Source: Streptomyces microflavus (GTDB taxonomy: Bacteria; Actinomycetota; Actinomycetes; Streptomycetales; Streptomycetaceae). From it: a stretch of DNA of 64,000 nucleotides. The notes under the pieces are model-generated. The model worked only from the letters and a program-made list of their open reading frames with translations. It ran no database searches and had not been told where the DNA came from. Every line of letters starts with the position of its first letter. The first letter of the stretch is position 1. Positions 33,932 to 41,743 of this stretch are shown here, one piece after another. Location: the NCBI RefSeq assembly GCF_014650075.1, contig NZ_BMUG01000004.1, forward strand, positions 558,001-622,000, in the 5' to 3' direction. The translations under genes and the position numbers were made by a program.

Positions 33932-34496
33932 GGTGGTCGAAGGCCGGATCGTGGGGCAGGTGGCCGAAGAGGCGGCGAACGCGGGGACGTCCCAAGGTCG
34001 CGCGCGAGACCAGGCCATTACTTTGATGCACCAGGGCCAGGGCTGTCGCCAAATCGCTCGCATCACCGGCCTGTCGAAAAGCACGGTCAGCCGACTCGCC
34101 CAAGAGCACGGTCACAGCTTCGACCGTGCGGCGCAGATGAAAACTCCGCTCAAGGCTCGGCTTGCCGACTTGCAAGCTACCAAGATGGAGATCTCCGAGC
34201 GAATCAGTCAAAGGGTCCTTGAAGCACTCGACGACATGGACAACGCCGAGAGCACTCGCGATTTCGCCTACAGCGCCAAAGGTGTGGCCGACCTTACGCG
34301 CGCACTCAAGGATTCAGAGCCCGTTCACGACCAGAGCGCTGATGTTGAAGACGCCAAGGACTTCTTGGTCGACCTCAGAGACGGGCTCGCCGCAGTGCGT
34401 GACGAATTCGAGAAGCACTACGGCGTCCCGTACGAGAGCGACGAGGCAGGCCGCATCATCAAACAGCAGGAGGAAATCCAAAATGACGAATCGTGA
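33915..34496 (+). CDS. HTH plus coiled-coil protein, terminase-small-subunit-like
   Basis: A 193-residue protein. An HTH occupies about residues 30-65 (QGQGCRQIARITGLSKSTVS, then RLAQEHG). A long helical region with coiled-coil character follows (LKARLADLQATKMEISERIS), and the C-terminus is acidic (KQQEEIQNDES). N-terminal HTH, central oligomerising helices and acidic tail is the usual plan of phage small terminases, which recognise the packaging site. No large terminase is present. It could instead be a transcription or partition factor. GTG start at 33915 overlaps the previous gene; GTG at 33924 is possible. Confidence 0.5.
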   Translation: MAPVAEVVEGRIVGQVAEEAANAGTSQGRARDQAITLMHQGQGCRQIARITGLSKSTVSRLAQEHGHSFDRAAQMKTPLKARLADLQATKMEISERISQRVLEALDDMDNAESTRDFAYSAKGVADLTRALKDSEPVHDQSADVEDAKDFLVDLRDGLAAVRDEFEKHYGVPYESDEAGRIIKQQEEIQNDES

Positions 34497-34824
34497 ATTC
34501 AGCCAGATCGTGCAGGGCCCGATGACGCCGGACGGACCGAGCGTGGACGAGATCCGGGCGGATCTGCACGGAAGCCAGGCGGGGGCGTTCGCGGCCCGGG
34601 AGCCCCAGGGCCCGGCCACCGCCAGCGTCACGGACGGCCAGGAGACCCGCCAGGGCGACGGCACCGTGACCGAGGAGGAGATGGCGGAGATCCGGAGGTC
34701 CGCCGGGGTCCGGGCCGAGGACCGCCGGGATCTGCCGGACGCGAGTTCGTTCGTCGAGTACCGCGACCCCACGACGGGGGCGGCCACCCGGACCTACGGC
34801 GACGGCCGCACCGAAGAGGTGTAG
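34483..34824 (+). CDS. Hypothetical acidic protein, 113 residues
   Basis: A polar, low-complexity protein beginning MTNREFSQIVQGPMTPDGPS and ending YRDPTTGAATRTYGDGRTEEV. ATG at 34483 with AGGAGG nine bases upstream, inside the 3' end of the small-terminase-like gene. No hydrophobic core or known domain. It is the last gene before the palindrome array. Confidence 0.55.
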   Translation: MTNREFSQIVQGPMTPDGPSVDEIRADLHGSQAGAFAAREPQGPATASVTDGQETRQGDGTVTEEEMAEIRRSAGVRAEDRRDLPDASSFVEYRDPTTGAATRTYGDGRTEEV

Positions 34825-35228
34825 CGGCGGGGCGGGACGGGGCTCCGGACGGCCTCTCGTCCCGCCCGGGGCCACGGGGCCCGCCAGCCGCCGGGAGGCC
34901 GGGGGAGAGCCGCCCGGAGCCGCAGCCAGAACGACACCTGACAGAGGCGCGAGCCCGCCTCTTTCGGCTGGCAGTCGTCTGCCGGATCGGGCGGGGTCCG
35001 CCGGACCTCGCACTCCGGATCTGGCAGGGGTCCGGACCAGATCCGCACGTCACCGCCGGACCCGCCCACAGGTCCGGACCCGGCCCACCGGACCTCGGAC
35101 CAGGTCCGGACCCAACAGCCGGACCCGACCCCAAGGTCCGGACCCTCGGACCCCAGGTCCGGACCCGCACTTGCCGACCTCGCATCGATCCGGCGCGAGA
35201 TCCGACACCCCATCAAGGAGCAGCAACG
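34825..35228. other. Gene-free region carrying the phased palindrome array
   Basis: About 400 bases. The first 150 are plain GC-rich DNA and 35001-35165 holds the repeat array described separately. The ribosome site for the next gene (AAGGAG) is at its end. Confidence 0.6.
35001..35165. repeat. Array of GGTCCGGACC palindromes, iteron-like
   Basis: Five identical ten-base palindromes GGTCCGGACC begin at 35029, 35071, 35103, 35135 and 35156. The spacings are 42, 32, 32 and 21 bases, close to 4, 3, 3 and 2 turns of DNA. Half-sites CCGGACC lie at 35001, 35056, 35088 and 35119, so the middle is a tandem repeat of about 32 bases. This is what a multi-site binding region looks like: a replication origin for the prim-pol protein, a packaging site for the terminase-like protein, or an operator. 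Confidence 0.8.
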
Positions 35229-35708
35229 ATGAACGAAACCGACCTGATGCAGCTTGCCCGCCAGGCCATCGAAGACGAGGACACCGCCCGGCTCAACGCC
35301 AAGGCCGCCGAGCTGGCCACCGCCGACGAGGCCGCCCGGCTTGCCGCCGCCAAGGAGGCGCGCACCGAGGAGTTGAAGGCCGCCGCCGAGGAGGCGATGA
35401 ACGCCGAGGGCGTCACACTCTCCGACCTCGCCCGGAAGTTCGACACGGCGGTGGCCGCTCTGGCCGACCTCGCCAACGCCGCCTGCACCCGCAACGAGGT
35501 GATCGGACGTCACGCGGCGGGCATCCAGGCGGCCGGACTCCGTGACGCGGAGCGGACCCCCGCGCCGGAGCTGCTGGCGAGGGCGACAGCGGTGGCCGCG
35601 AATGAGGTCGCCACTCCGGCCAACGGCCTGGGCCGTCTCGCCAGCAGCCTGCTGGCCCACTCCGGCCCGCTGCACCGGACGACGGCAGTGGAGCGCGCCG
35701 CCCGGTAG
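35229..35708 (+). CDS. Hypothetical helical protein, 159 residues
   Basis: An Ala/Glu-rich protein with a long predicted helix over the first 60 residues (LARQAIEDEDTARLNAKAAE and on), then SDLARKFDTAVAALADLANA and a less ordered C-terminal part. The pattern suggests a coiled-coil, perhaps oligomeric protein. It starts right after the palindrome array with a good ribosome site. No family recognised. Confidence 0.6.
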   Translation: MNETDLMQLARQAIEDEDTARLNAKAAELATADEAARLAAAKEARTEELKAAAEEAMNAEGVTLSDLARKFDTAVAALADLANAACTRNEVIGRHAAGIQAAGLRDAERTPAPELLARATAVAANEVATPANGLGRLASSLLAHSGPLHRTTAVERAAR

Positions 35709-35967
35709 GGCCGTCCCGGGCTTCCCTGGGGTCTCCCGCCGCACGAGAGATCCGGCCGGGGCCCTGGGCCGCCCGGGGGTCTCAGGCCCTCGGAAATACC
35801 GTCCTGACCCTCGGCCGGCGAAGGGTTGACGACCCGCCCGCAGAAGGGGCCCGGAAGCAGTCCCAGCAAGGTTCGCTTCCAGGCCCCTCAACCGCGAACG
35901 ACCCGACAAGGAAGGCCGCCCGAACCCAGGAAAGCACGCGGGTTCAGGTGGCCGGAAGGGACCACCG

Positions 35968-36420
35968 ATGGCCACCGCCAAGACGTTTAAGCCGGAATTC
36001 CGGACCCGCACCGGGAAGCGTGTCAGCTTCGGCGCGGACTACACCCACAACACCGCTGCCAAGCGTCGCGCCGGGCGCACCAAGAACGGCCTTCCCCGCA
36101 TTTCCACGGTGGGCGCTGGCACGGTCGTCCGGCGTCCTCGCCGCTGGATTCCGTGGGCCGTCCTCGGCGTGAATTCCGCAGCGGTCGGAGGGGCGTACGC
36201 CGTGAGCGAGCTGGGGCCCGTGCCCGGGGGCCTGGTGATCGCCGGAGGGCTCTACGTCGCGTACAAGGTCGCGCGTTGGACCGTGGGGGAGGTGGCCCAC
36301 TGGAGCGTCAAGGCCCGGCAGATCAGGGGCCGCGACGAGGTGGCCGCGTTCGCCAGCGACGGCCTGCCGACCGCCCGAGTCCCGGCCGACACGGTCAACC
36401 ACCCCGACGCCCGGCGGTGA
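35968..36420 (+). CDS. Hypothetical two-pass membrane protein, 150 residues
   Basis: A basic N-terminus (KTFKPEFRTRTGKRVSFGAD) is followed by two hydrophobic segments, WIPWAVLGVNSAAVGGAYAV and GGLVIAGGLYVAYKVARWT, with a short Pro-containing turn, then a polar C-terminus. Small two-pass proteins of this type are frequent in Streptomyces plasmids and phages, some of them spread (Spd) proteins of plasmid transfer, but there is no recognisable Spd signature. ATG at 35968 with GAAGGGA upstream. Confidence 0.6.
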   Translation: MATAKTFKPEFRTRTGKRVSFGADYTHNTAAKRRAGRTKNGLPRISTVGAGTVVRRPRRWIPWAVLGVNSAAVGGAYAVSELGPVPGGLVIAGGLYVAYKVARWTVGEVAHWSVKARQIRGRDEVAAFASDGLPTARVPADTVNHPDARR

Positions 36421-36721
36421 CGAGCCGTAATTGGAACTAGTGGAACTGGAACGCCCGCCCCACCCCCCGCCGCCGGGTACGTGCCCAGGCACGGAGGGTG
36501 TGGGAGGGGTGCAGTTTCCAGCTTCCAGTTCCAGTTTCCAATTACGGGAAGTGACAACTACGGGTCGTGAATGGCGGTGCGAGGATGGGTGTGGTCACGC
36601 CCATTCTCGCCACCTTTTTAGTTTTCGTTAAATTTAGGAAATTGTGCGGCGCGCAAATCCCGTGTTTTGATTTTCTCGTAATTCCGGATGGGCCGGAATT
36701 CGGGAATTCAGGGAGCACGAA
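36421..36721. other. Long inverted repeat next to an AT-rich island
   Basis: A long hairpin spans 36425-36547. 36605-36700 is the most AT-rich stretch of the element's right half. No gene seen. The layout (hairpin plus AT-rich DNA) suits an origin or a strong promoter region. Confidence 0.55.
36425..36547. repeat. Long imperfect inverted repeat
   Basis: Outer arms CCGTAATTGGAA (36425-36436) and TTCCAATTACGG (36536-36547) pair perfectly over 12 bases. Inner arms GGAACTGGAA (36442-36451) and TTCCAGTTCC (36523-36532) add ten pairs. C-rich and G-rich stretches inside can extend the stem. Confidence 0.8.
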
Positions 36722-37288
36722 ATGGCCGCCAAGAACACCGCCGCAAAGACCGCCCAGGCCGAGCCCGCCGCCTGCACCTGCTCGCAGTTCGCCACCGACG
36801 ACGGCCGCACCACCGGATGCGCGGCGGAGACCAAGCGGCTGTTTGCTCCCGGACACGACGCCAAGCTGAAGTCGTTCCTGATCCGCATGGGGGCTGAGGG
36901 CACCGAGGTCATCCGCACCCTGGACGGCCTCGCCAGCAGTGCCGACGCCTCCACCCACGCCGCGAAGTTCGCGTTCGGCCACATGGTCGCCGCCGGGATC
37001 ACCCGCGCCGAGGGCAAGGCCGCCGCCAAGGCGGAGCGCGAGGCCGCCAAGAACGACCCCGCGAAGAAGGCCGCCAAGAAGGCGCTCCAGCAGGCCAAGC
37101 AGGCGATGACCCAGGCCTTGGACGAGGCCAAGACCGACGCCGGGGAGCGCGGCTACAAGCTCCAGGTGGACGAGGTGAAGGCCAAGGTCGGCCGCTGGGT
37201 CCGGGTCGGGACGGTCGAGGGCGACACCTTCACCTACACCGACGCCAAGGGCGCGACGAAGACCACCACCAACTTCCGGCTCGTCTGA
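36722..37288 (+). CDS. GHDAKLKS-motif protein with basic helical and C-terminal domains
   Basis: A 188-residue protein. The N-terminal third carries ACTCSQFATDD, then GCAAETKRLFAPGHDAKLKS (about residues 35-54), paralogous to the protein at 27522. A Lys/Ala-rich helix follows (KAAAKAEREAAKNDPAKKAA), then a small C-terminal beta segment VGRWVRVGTVEGDTFTYTD. The Lys-rich helix suggests nucleic-acid binding (inference). The motif is shared by small proteins of actinobacterial mobile elements, with no assigned function that I know. ATG preceded by GGGAG. Confidence 0.65.
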   Translation: MAAKNTAAKTAQAEPAACTCSQFATDDGRTTGCAAETKRLFAPGHDAKLKSFLIRMGAEGTEVIRTLDGLASSADASTHAAKFAFGHMVAAGITRAEGKAAAKAEREAAKNDPAKKAAKKALQQAKQAMTQALDEAKTDAGERGYKLQVDEVKAKVGRWVRVGTVEGDTFTYTDAKGATKTTTNFRLV

Positions 37289-37344
37289 CCCACCGCCGCC
37301 GGGCGGTCGGTCAGGCCGCCCGGCTCCTCCCCAAGGAGCCCCCG

Positions 37345-37545
37345 ATGTACAAGATCCAGTTCCGCAACCCGCAGGGCCACCTGGTCACCGCCCAGAACCG
37401 CGACGCCGAGACGATCCAGAAGCTCGCCGACAAGGCCCGGCGCGACATGCCTGAGACCCACGAACTGAGGGTGCGCGAGGTGGTCATGGACCAGGCATCC
37501 GGTGACTTCATCTGGGCCGACTGCACGGCCGACTTCACCCGTTGA
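37345..37545 (+). CDS. Hypothetical 66-residue protein upstream of the integrase, candidate directionality factor
   Basis: A small protein starting MYKIQFRNPQGHLVTAQNRD with a beta-helix-beta look and Arg-rich helix (LADKARRDMPETHELRVREV). ATG with AAGGAG seven bases upstream. Genes of this size next to serine integrases sometimes encode the recombination directionality factor that triggers excision. There is no sequence motif to prove this, so the assignment rests on size and position alone. Confidence 0.55.
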   Translation: MYKIQFRNPQGHLVTAQNRDAETIQKLADKARRDMPETHELRVREVVMDQASGDFIWADCTADFTR

Positions 37546-37610
37546 CGAACGAGCCCGGCCGGGGTGGCACCCCCGGCCGGGCCTGAATGCTGAGACAAGG
37601 AATCGCCAGC

Positions 37611-39998
37611 ATGAACCAGAAAAACACGGACGCCCTCGACATCGCCATGGGCGTCGTTGACCGCGTCACCCACACGGTCAGACTTCGTGCGGTTGCGTAC
37701 GCCCGCGTCTCGACCGAGGAGCAGGCCAAGGGCTACGGCGTGCAGTCGGCGTTGAAGAAGATCACCCGCTACATCGGGCGCAAGGACTGGGACCACGTCG
37801 GCACGTACACCGACGAGGGCATCTCGGGGTCGCTGGAGGCCGCCGACCGCGAAGACCTCAAGCGGCTGATGACCGACGCTCACCGCACGCCCCGCCCCTT
37901 CGACATTGTGGTTGTCAGTGAGGGCCGCGCCATCGGGCGCGTCGGCCGGGCGTTCTGGCGGTGGGTCTGGGCCCTGGAAGACATCGGCGTGTACGTCGGC
38001 GTAGTAGAGGACGACTACGACAACAGCACGGCCGAGGGTCGCAAGAAGATGCGTCGAGACGCCGACTACGCCGAGACCGAATACGAGGTCATCCGCAAGC
38101 GCACCCAGGGCGGGTTGCAGGAGAAGGCCGAGGACGGGGGGTGGACGGGTGGCCAGCCGCCTTACGGCTATGAGATCGCCTGCAAGGGCCAGAAGGGCAA
38201 GTCACACCTCGTCCAGTGCGCGGCCGAAGTGCTGGTCCTCAAGGCGATGTGGGGGCTGGTGGTCGAGGACGGCATGAACACGAACGAGCTGGCCGAGCGG
38301 CTCAACGTCATGGGTCTCCTTACGAGGTCGGGCGTGCCGTGGTCGGCCACGAACGCACGGGCCAAGCTCCTCAGCGAGTCCACGCTCAATGCCCGCGTGA
38401 TCTTCCGGAACCCCAACCGGACGCGCGCTGGGCACGGTGCCAAGTTCGGGCGCGACGGCAAGCCGCTGAACGGCGAGACGGTCATCATCAAGCTCGATCC
38501 CATCTTCACGCCGGAGGAAGTGGCCGCCCTCAAGTCGGCCATGGGGCGGCTGGCGAACGGCAAGCCGAAGTCGCAGCCCCAGGCGTACCCGCTGTCGAAG
38601 CGCCTGTTCAACGAGCACACCGGGTGCAACTCGCACCATGTCGGCATGGCTCGCACGAGCCGGGGTGGCCGTTGGTACCGATGCACCGGGCTGGCCGCGA
38701 AGTACCCGGGCGACGCGGTGTGCGGCTGCAAGATGGTCGATGCCGACGCGATGGAGTCGGCCGTGTGGGGCGAGGTCGTCAACCTCCTGGGCGACCCGCA
38801 CCGCTTGCGGGCGATGGCGGCTGAGTGGGTCGGCATGACCGAGGGCGACAAGGTGCAGCACGCCGACCGCATCGCCGACTTCGACCGCCAAATCGCCGAC
38901 CTCGACCGAGCCATCACGACCATGGTCAAGGAGTACGCCAAGGCAGGGCTTCCGGCGTCGGCCGTCGCGGCTGCCAGCGCTGCCCTTATAGAGGAGCGAC
39001 GCCAACTCACCGACATCCGAGACGAGGCCGCCCAGTGGCTGGAGGAGACCAAGGCCACCGCCCAGCGGGCGCGCGACCTGGAAGCGTTGGCCACCATGGC
39101 GCGGACTCGACTCGCTGACATGACGCCGGCCGAGCAGGCTGACGTGTTGGGATTGCTCGATGTGCGGGTCACCATCACCGGGCCCGTGCCCAAACCGAAG
39201 ATCGGTCTGTCGTGCTCACTGGCTGAGTGGTTCGAGGAGCGCGAGCGGCTCGTGCCGGACGAGCTGACCGACGAGGCGTGGGCCCTGATCGAGCCGATCG
39301 TGAAGGCGTGGGAGCCGGAGCACCCGAACCGCCGACTCATCCCGAGTCGCCGGATGATCGACGCAATGTTCCACAAGGCGCGCACCGGGTGCAAGTGGTC
39401 GGACCTGCCCGAGCGGTTTGGTCTCTGGAAGAGCATCCACAGCCGCTACAAGCGGTGGCGCATCGAAGGCGTCTGGGATCAGATCATGTCGGCGCTGCCC
39501 AACGAGGGCCAGCCTCTGTGGGTTCAGCCGCTGGTGCCGCCCTTCCGCGTGGAGGGCCGGGTGGACCCGCGCGTCCTGACTGACGCCGATGCGGGAGCCG
39601 GGGCGGTGGCTCCGGAAACAGGTGTCCCGGGCCCCGCCACCAGCGGACTGTCGGCCGGTGTCCACGAACTGCTCCGCGGTGAGGGGGTGCTGGTCACCGA
39701 CGCCTCCGAAGTCGCCGAGCTCGTCGGGGACATCGGCGACCTCGCAACGGAGCGGCGCGGTCCGGTGCTGCCCCGGGACCGGCTGGACCCGGCCGCGGCG
39801 AGGGTCCTCGACGCCCTCCCGTACCACGGCCCGGTCGGCCCCCGTGACCTCGCCCGCAGCGCGGGGACCTCCGCCGACGAAACACTCGGGCGACTGTACG
39901 AACTTCACTCACTGGGGTTCGTCGAACGCGAGGGCGACGGCTGGAGGTTGACGCGTCCGTACCCATGCAACGACGACGCGCGGCGAGGCGGTTCTTGA
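37611..39998 (+). CDS. Large serine recombinase (integrase) with a DUF4096-like domain, reading into dprA
   Basis: 795 residues as integrated. The resolvase-type catalytic domain starts with RAVAYARVSTEEQAKGYGVQ (nucleophile Ser in ARVSTEE) and includes VVSEGRAIGRVGRAFW. The recombinase domain (GGWTGGQPPYGYEIA and on) and a zinc-ribbon domain follow, then a coiled-coil near residues 420-500. Residues of about 547-630 (LTDEAWALIEPIVKAWEPEH to RIEGVWDQIMSAL) resemble the DUF4096 N-terminal domain of IS5-family transposases. From residue 673 the protein is DprA. In the excised circle it would end 21 residues later at residue 693. ATG at 37611 has AAGGA upstream; 37587 is an alternative. Confidence 0.92.
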   Translation: MNQKNTDALDIAMGVVDRVTHTVRLRAVAYARVSTEEQAKGYGVQSALKKITRYIGRKDWDHVGTYTDEGISGSLEAADREDLKRLMTDAHRTPRPFDIVVVSEGRAIGRVGRAFWRWVWALEDIGVYVGVVEDDYDNSTAEGRKKMRRDADYAETEYEVIRKRTQGGLQEKAEDGGWTGGQPPYGYEIACKGQKGKSHLVQCAAEVLVLKAMWGLVVEDGMNTNELAERLNVMGLLTRSGVPWSATNARAKLLSESTLNARVIFRNPNRTRAGHGAKFGRDGKPLNGETVIIKLDPIFTPEEVAALKSAMGRLANGKPKSQPQAYPLSKRLFNEHTGCNSHHVGMARTSRGGRWYRCTGLAAKYPGDAVCGCKMVDADAMESAVWGEVVNLLGDPHRLRAMAAEWVGMTEGDKVQHADRIADFDRQIADLDRAITTMVKEYAKAGLPASAVAAASAALIEERRQLTDIRDEAAQWLEETKATAQRARDLEALATMARTRLADMTPAEQADVLGLLDVRVTITGPVPKPKIGLSCSLAEWFEERERLVPDELTDEAWALIEPIVKAWEPEHPNRRLIPSRRMIDAMFHKARTGCKWSDLPERFGLWKSIHSRYKRWRIEGVWDQIMSALPNEGQPLWVQPLVPPFRVEGRVDPRVLTDADAGAGAVAPETGVPGPATSGLSAGVHELLRGEGVLVTDASEVAELVGDIGDLATERRGPVLPRDRLDPAAARVLDALPYHGPVGPRDLARSAGTSADETLGRLYELHSLGFVEREGDGWRLTRPYPCNDDARRGGS
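39612..39643 (+). other. attR, right attachment site of the integrated element
   Basis: The element ends inside the integrase frame. The crossover is best placed at CC 39627-39628. Upstream DNA (CCGGAAACAGGTGTC) is the left half of attP and downstream DNA codes for the DprA motif PGPATSGLSAGVH. Confidence 0.8.
39627..39998 (+). pseudogene. dprA: dprA, 3' fragment fused to the integrase frame
   Basis: The last 123 codons of dprA: PGPATSGLSAGVHELLRGEG completes the Rossmann core, LVTDASEVAELVGDIGDLA follows, and the winged-helix part RVLDALPYHGPVGPRDLARS to GFVEREGDGWRL ends the protein. It has no start of its own and is translated only as the tail of the integrase. The fragment is intact and in frame with the 5' part, so precise excision would give a full 438-residue DprA. 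Confidence 0.93.
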
Positions 39999-40252
39999 CC
40001 TGGAGCATTCGGGTGAAAAGGTAAGGCCGATGACCTCGCACGATCGATCGGTGACCTGTCGGGGGCCGTTGCCCACGGCGATGGCCCCTGCTCCCGGCGG
40101 GTGCGGGCAGCGTGAACGGCAGAACGCAATCACGCAGCACGGATCTCCACTCCTGTGCGGACTGCGACACTGCAGTCACGCTACGCTCACAAGGATTCCG
40201 CCCCAGACAAAAGTCCCCCAGCACTTCACGGCAGAACGGCTCAAGGCACCAC

Positions 40253-41089
40253 ATGCCCCAGCACACCTCCGGGTCTGACCGCGCGGCAGTACCACCGGTT
40301 GCGCGTGGCACTGTGCGCCCTCCCGCCCCCTCCTCGCTCGACGAACTGTGGCGTTCGTACAAGACCACCGGTGACGAGCGGCTGCGGGAGCAGCTGATCC
40401 TGCACTACTCGCCGCTCGTCAAGTACGTCGCGGGCCGGGTCAGTGTGGGGCTGCCGTCCAACGTCGAGCAGGCGGACTTCGTCTCCTCCGGGGTCTTCGG
40501 ACTGATCGACGCCATCGAGAAGTTCGACATCGAGCGGGCCATCAAGTTCGAGACGTACGCGATCACCAGGATCCGCGGCGCGATGATCGACGAACTGCGG
40601 GCGCTCGACTGGATCCCCCGTTCGGTGCGGCAGAAGGCGCGGAACGTGGAGCGCGCCTACGCCACGCTGGAGGCGCAGCTGCGGCGCACCCCGTCCGAGG
40701 CCGAGGTCGCCTCGGAGATGGGCATCGCCCTGGAGGAACTGCACGCGGTTTTCAGCCAGTTGTCGCTGGCCAACGTGGTCGCCCTGGAAGAGCTGCTGCA
40801 CGTCGGCGGCGAGGGCGGCGACCGGCTGAGCCTGATGGACACCCTGGAGGACACCGCCGCCGACAATCCGGTGGAGGTCGCCGAGGACCGCGAGCTGAGA
40901 CGTCTGCTCGCGCGCGCCATCAACACGCTCCCCGACCGGGAGAAGACCGTGGTGACCCTGTACTACTACGAGGGCCTGACCCTGGCGGAGATCGGCAACG
41001 TCCTCGGTGTGACGGAGAGCCGCGTGAGCCAGATCCACACCAAATCCGTGCTCCAGCTCCGGGCCAAACTGGCCGACGCCGGACGCTGA
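40253..41089 (+). CDS. whiG: Sporulation sigma factor WhiG
   Basis: A 278-residue sigma-28 (FliA) type factor. Region 2 contains [35 protein letters not shown] and [20 protein letters not shown]. Region 3 is short, and region 4 has [20 protein letters not shown] followed by [20 protein letters not shown]. WhiG commits aerial hyphae to sporulation by activating whiH and whiI and is held by the anti-sigma RsiG with c-di-GMP. The ATG at 40253 gives the [13 protein letters not shown] start typical of WhiG. Confidence 0.97.
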   Translation: MPQHTSGSDRAAVPPVARGTVRPPAPSSLDELWRSYKTTGDERLREQLILHYSPLVKYVAGRVSVGLPSNVEQADFVSSGVFGLIDAIEKFDIERAIKFETYAITRIRGAMIDELRALDWIPRSVRQKARNVERAYATLEAQLRRTPSEAEVASEMGIALEELHAVFSQLSLANVVALEELLHVGGEGGDRLSLMDTLEDTAADNPVEVAEDRELRRLLARAINTLPDREKTVVTLYYYEGLTLAEIGNVLGVTESRVSQIHTKSVLQLRAKLADAGR

Positions 41090-41161
41090 AAGTCCCCCCT
41101 CCGGCCACCCGCACCTCGGGTGAGCCCTTCCTTCCGGCACCTGCCGCCGTAGAGTGGATGC

Positions 41162-41743
41162 GTGCCCAGGATTCGAGCGGCCTCCGTGGCCGAGCACCGG
41201 ACCATGCAGCGCGGCGCCCTCCTGGACGCCGCGCGCTCCCTGCTGTCCGAGGGCGGTACGGAGGCGCTGACCTTCCCCGCACTCGCCGAGCGCACGGGCC
41301 TTGCCCGGTCCTCCGTGTACGAGTACTTCCGCTCCCGAGCCGCCGTCGTCGAGGAGCTCTGCGCCGTCGACTTCCCCGTCTGGGCGGCCGAGGTCGAGAA
41401 CGCGATGCAGCGCGCGGAGACCCCCGAGGCGAAGATCGAGGCGTATGTGCGCCGGCAGCTCGACCTCGTCGGGGACCGCCGCCACCGGGCGGTCGTCGCG
41501 ATCTCCGCGAGCGAGCTGGACGCCGGTGCCCGGGAGAAGATCCGGGCCGCGCACGGCGGCCTGATCGCCATGATCGTCGAAGCGCTGGGCGATCTCGGCC
41601 ACACCCAGCCGAGGCTCGCCGCCATGCTCCTGCAGGGATCGGTGGACGCCGCCGTGCGCCGTATCGAGCTGACCGTGGCCGAGGAGCCCGGCGTCATCGC
41701 GGACACCGCCGTCGCGATGATCCTGCGCGGCGTACGCGGCTGA
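41162..41743 (+). CDS. TetR-family transcriptional regulator
   Basis: A 193-residue protein with an N-terminal TetR HTH: GALLDAARSLLSEGGTEALT, FPALAERTGLARSSVYEYFR. The ligand-binding half is helical and unassigned. Target unknown. GTG start. Its last 50 bases overlap the 3' end of the converging M23 peptidase gene. Confidence 0.9.
   Translation: MPRIRAASVAEHRTMQRGALLDAARSLLSEGGTEALTFPALAERTGLARSSVYEYFRSRAAVVEELCAVDFPVWAAEVENAMQRAETPEAKIEAYVRRQLDLVGDRRHRAVVAISASELDAGAREKIRAAHGGLIAMIVEALGDLGHTQPRLAAMLLQGSVDAAVRRIELTVAEEPGVIADTAVAMILRGVRG

Larger units (their letters stand above)
25946..39626. mobile_element. Integrated element of about 13.68 kb inserted in dprA, serine-recombinase type
   Basis: The element is bounded by attL and attR within dprA and has a two-way gene plan. 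Leftward, near attL, are four very small membrane-protein genes and one small zinc-type protein. Rightward are a GHDAKLKS protein, GntR regulator, XRE regulator, a 36-residue protein, prim-pol/ATPase, a second XRE regulator, a terminase-small-subunit-like protein, five small proteins and the integrase at the right edge. No capsid, tail, portal, large terminase, lysis or TraB/FtsK-type transfer gene is visible. This fits a satellite or a mobilisable element rather than an autonomous phage or conjugative element. The class is an inference. Confidence 0.9.

Noticed and set aside
35001..35165. A CRISPR array
   Set aside because: The repeat is a ten-base palindrome with unequal short gaps and no cas genes nearby.
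25946..39626. A self-transmissible integrative and conjugative element
   Set aside because: No TraB/FtsK-like DNA translocase, relaxase or clear Spd genes were found.
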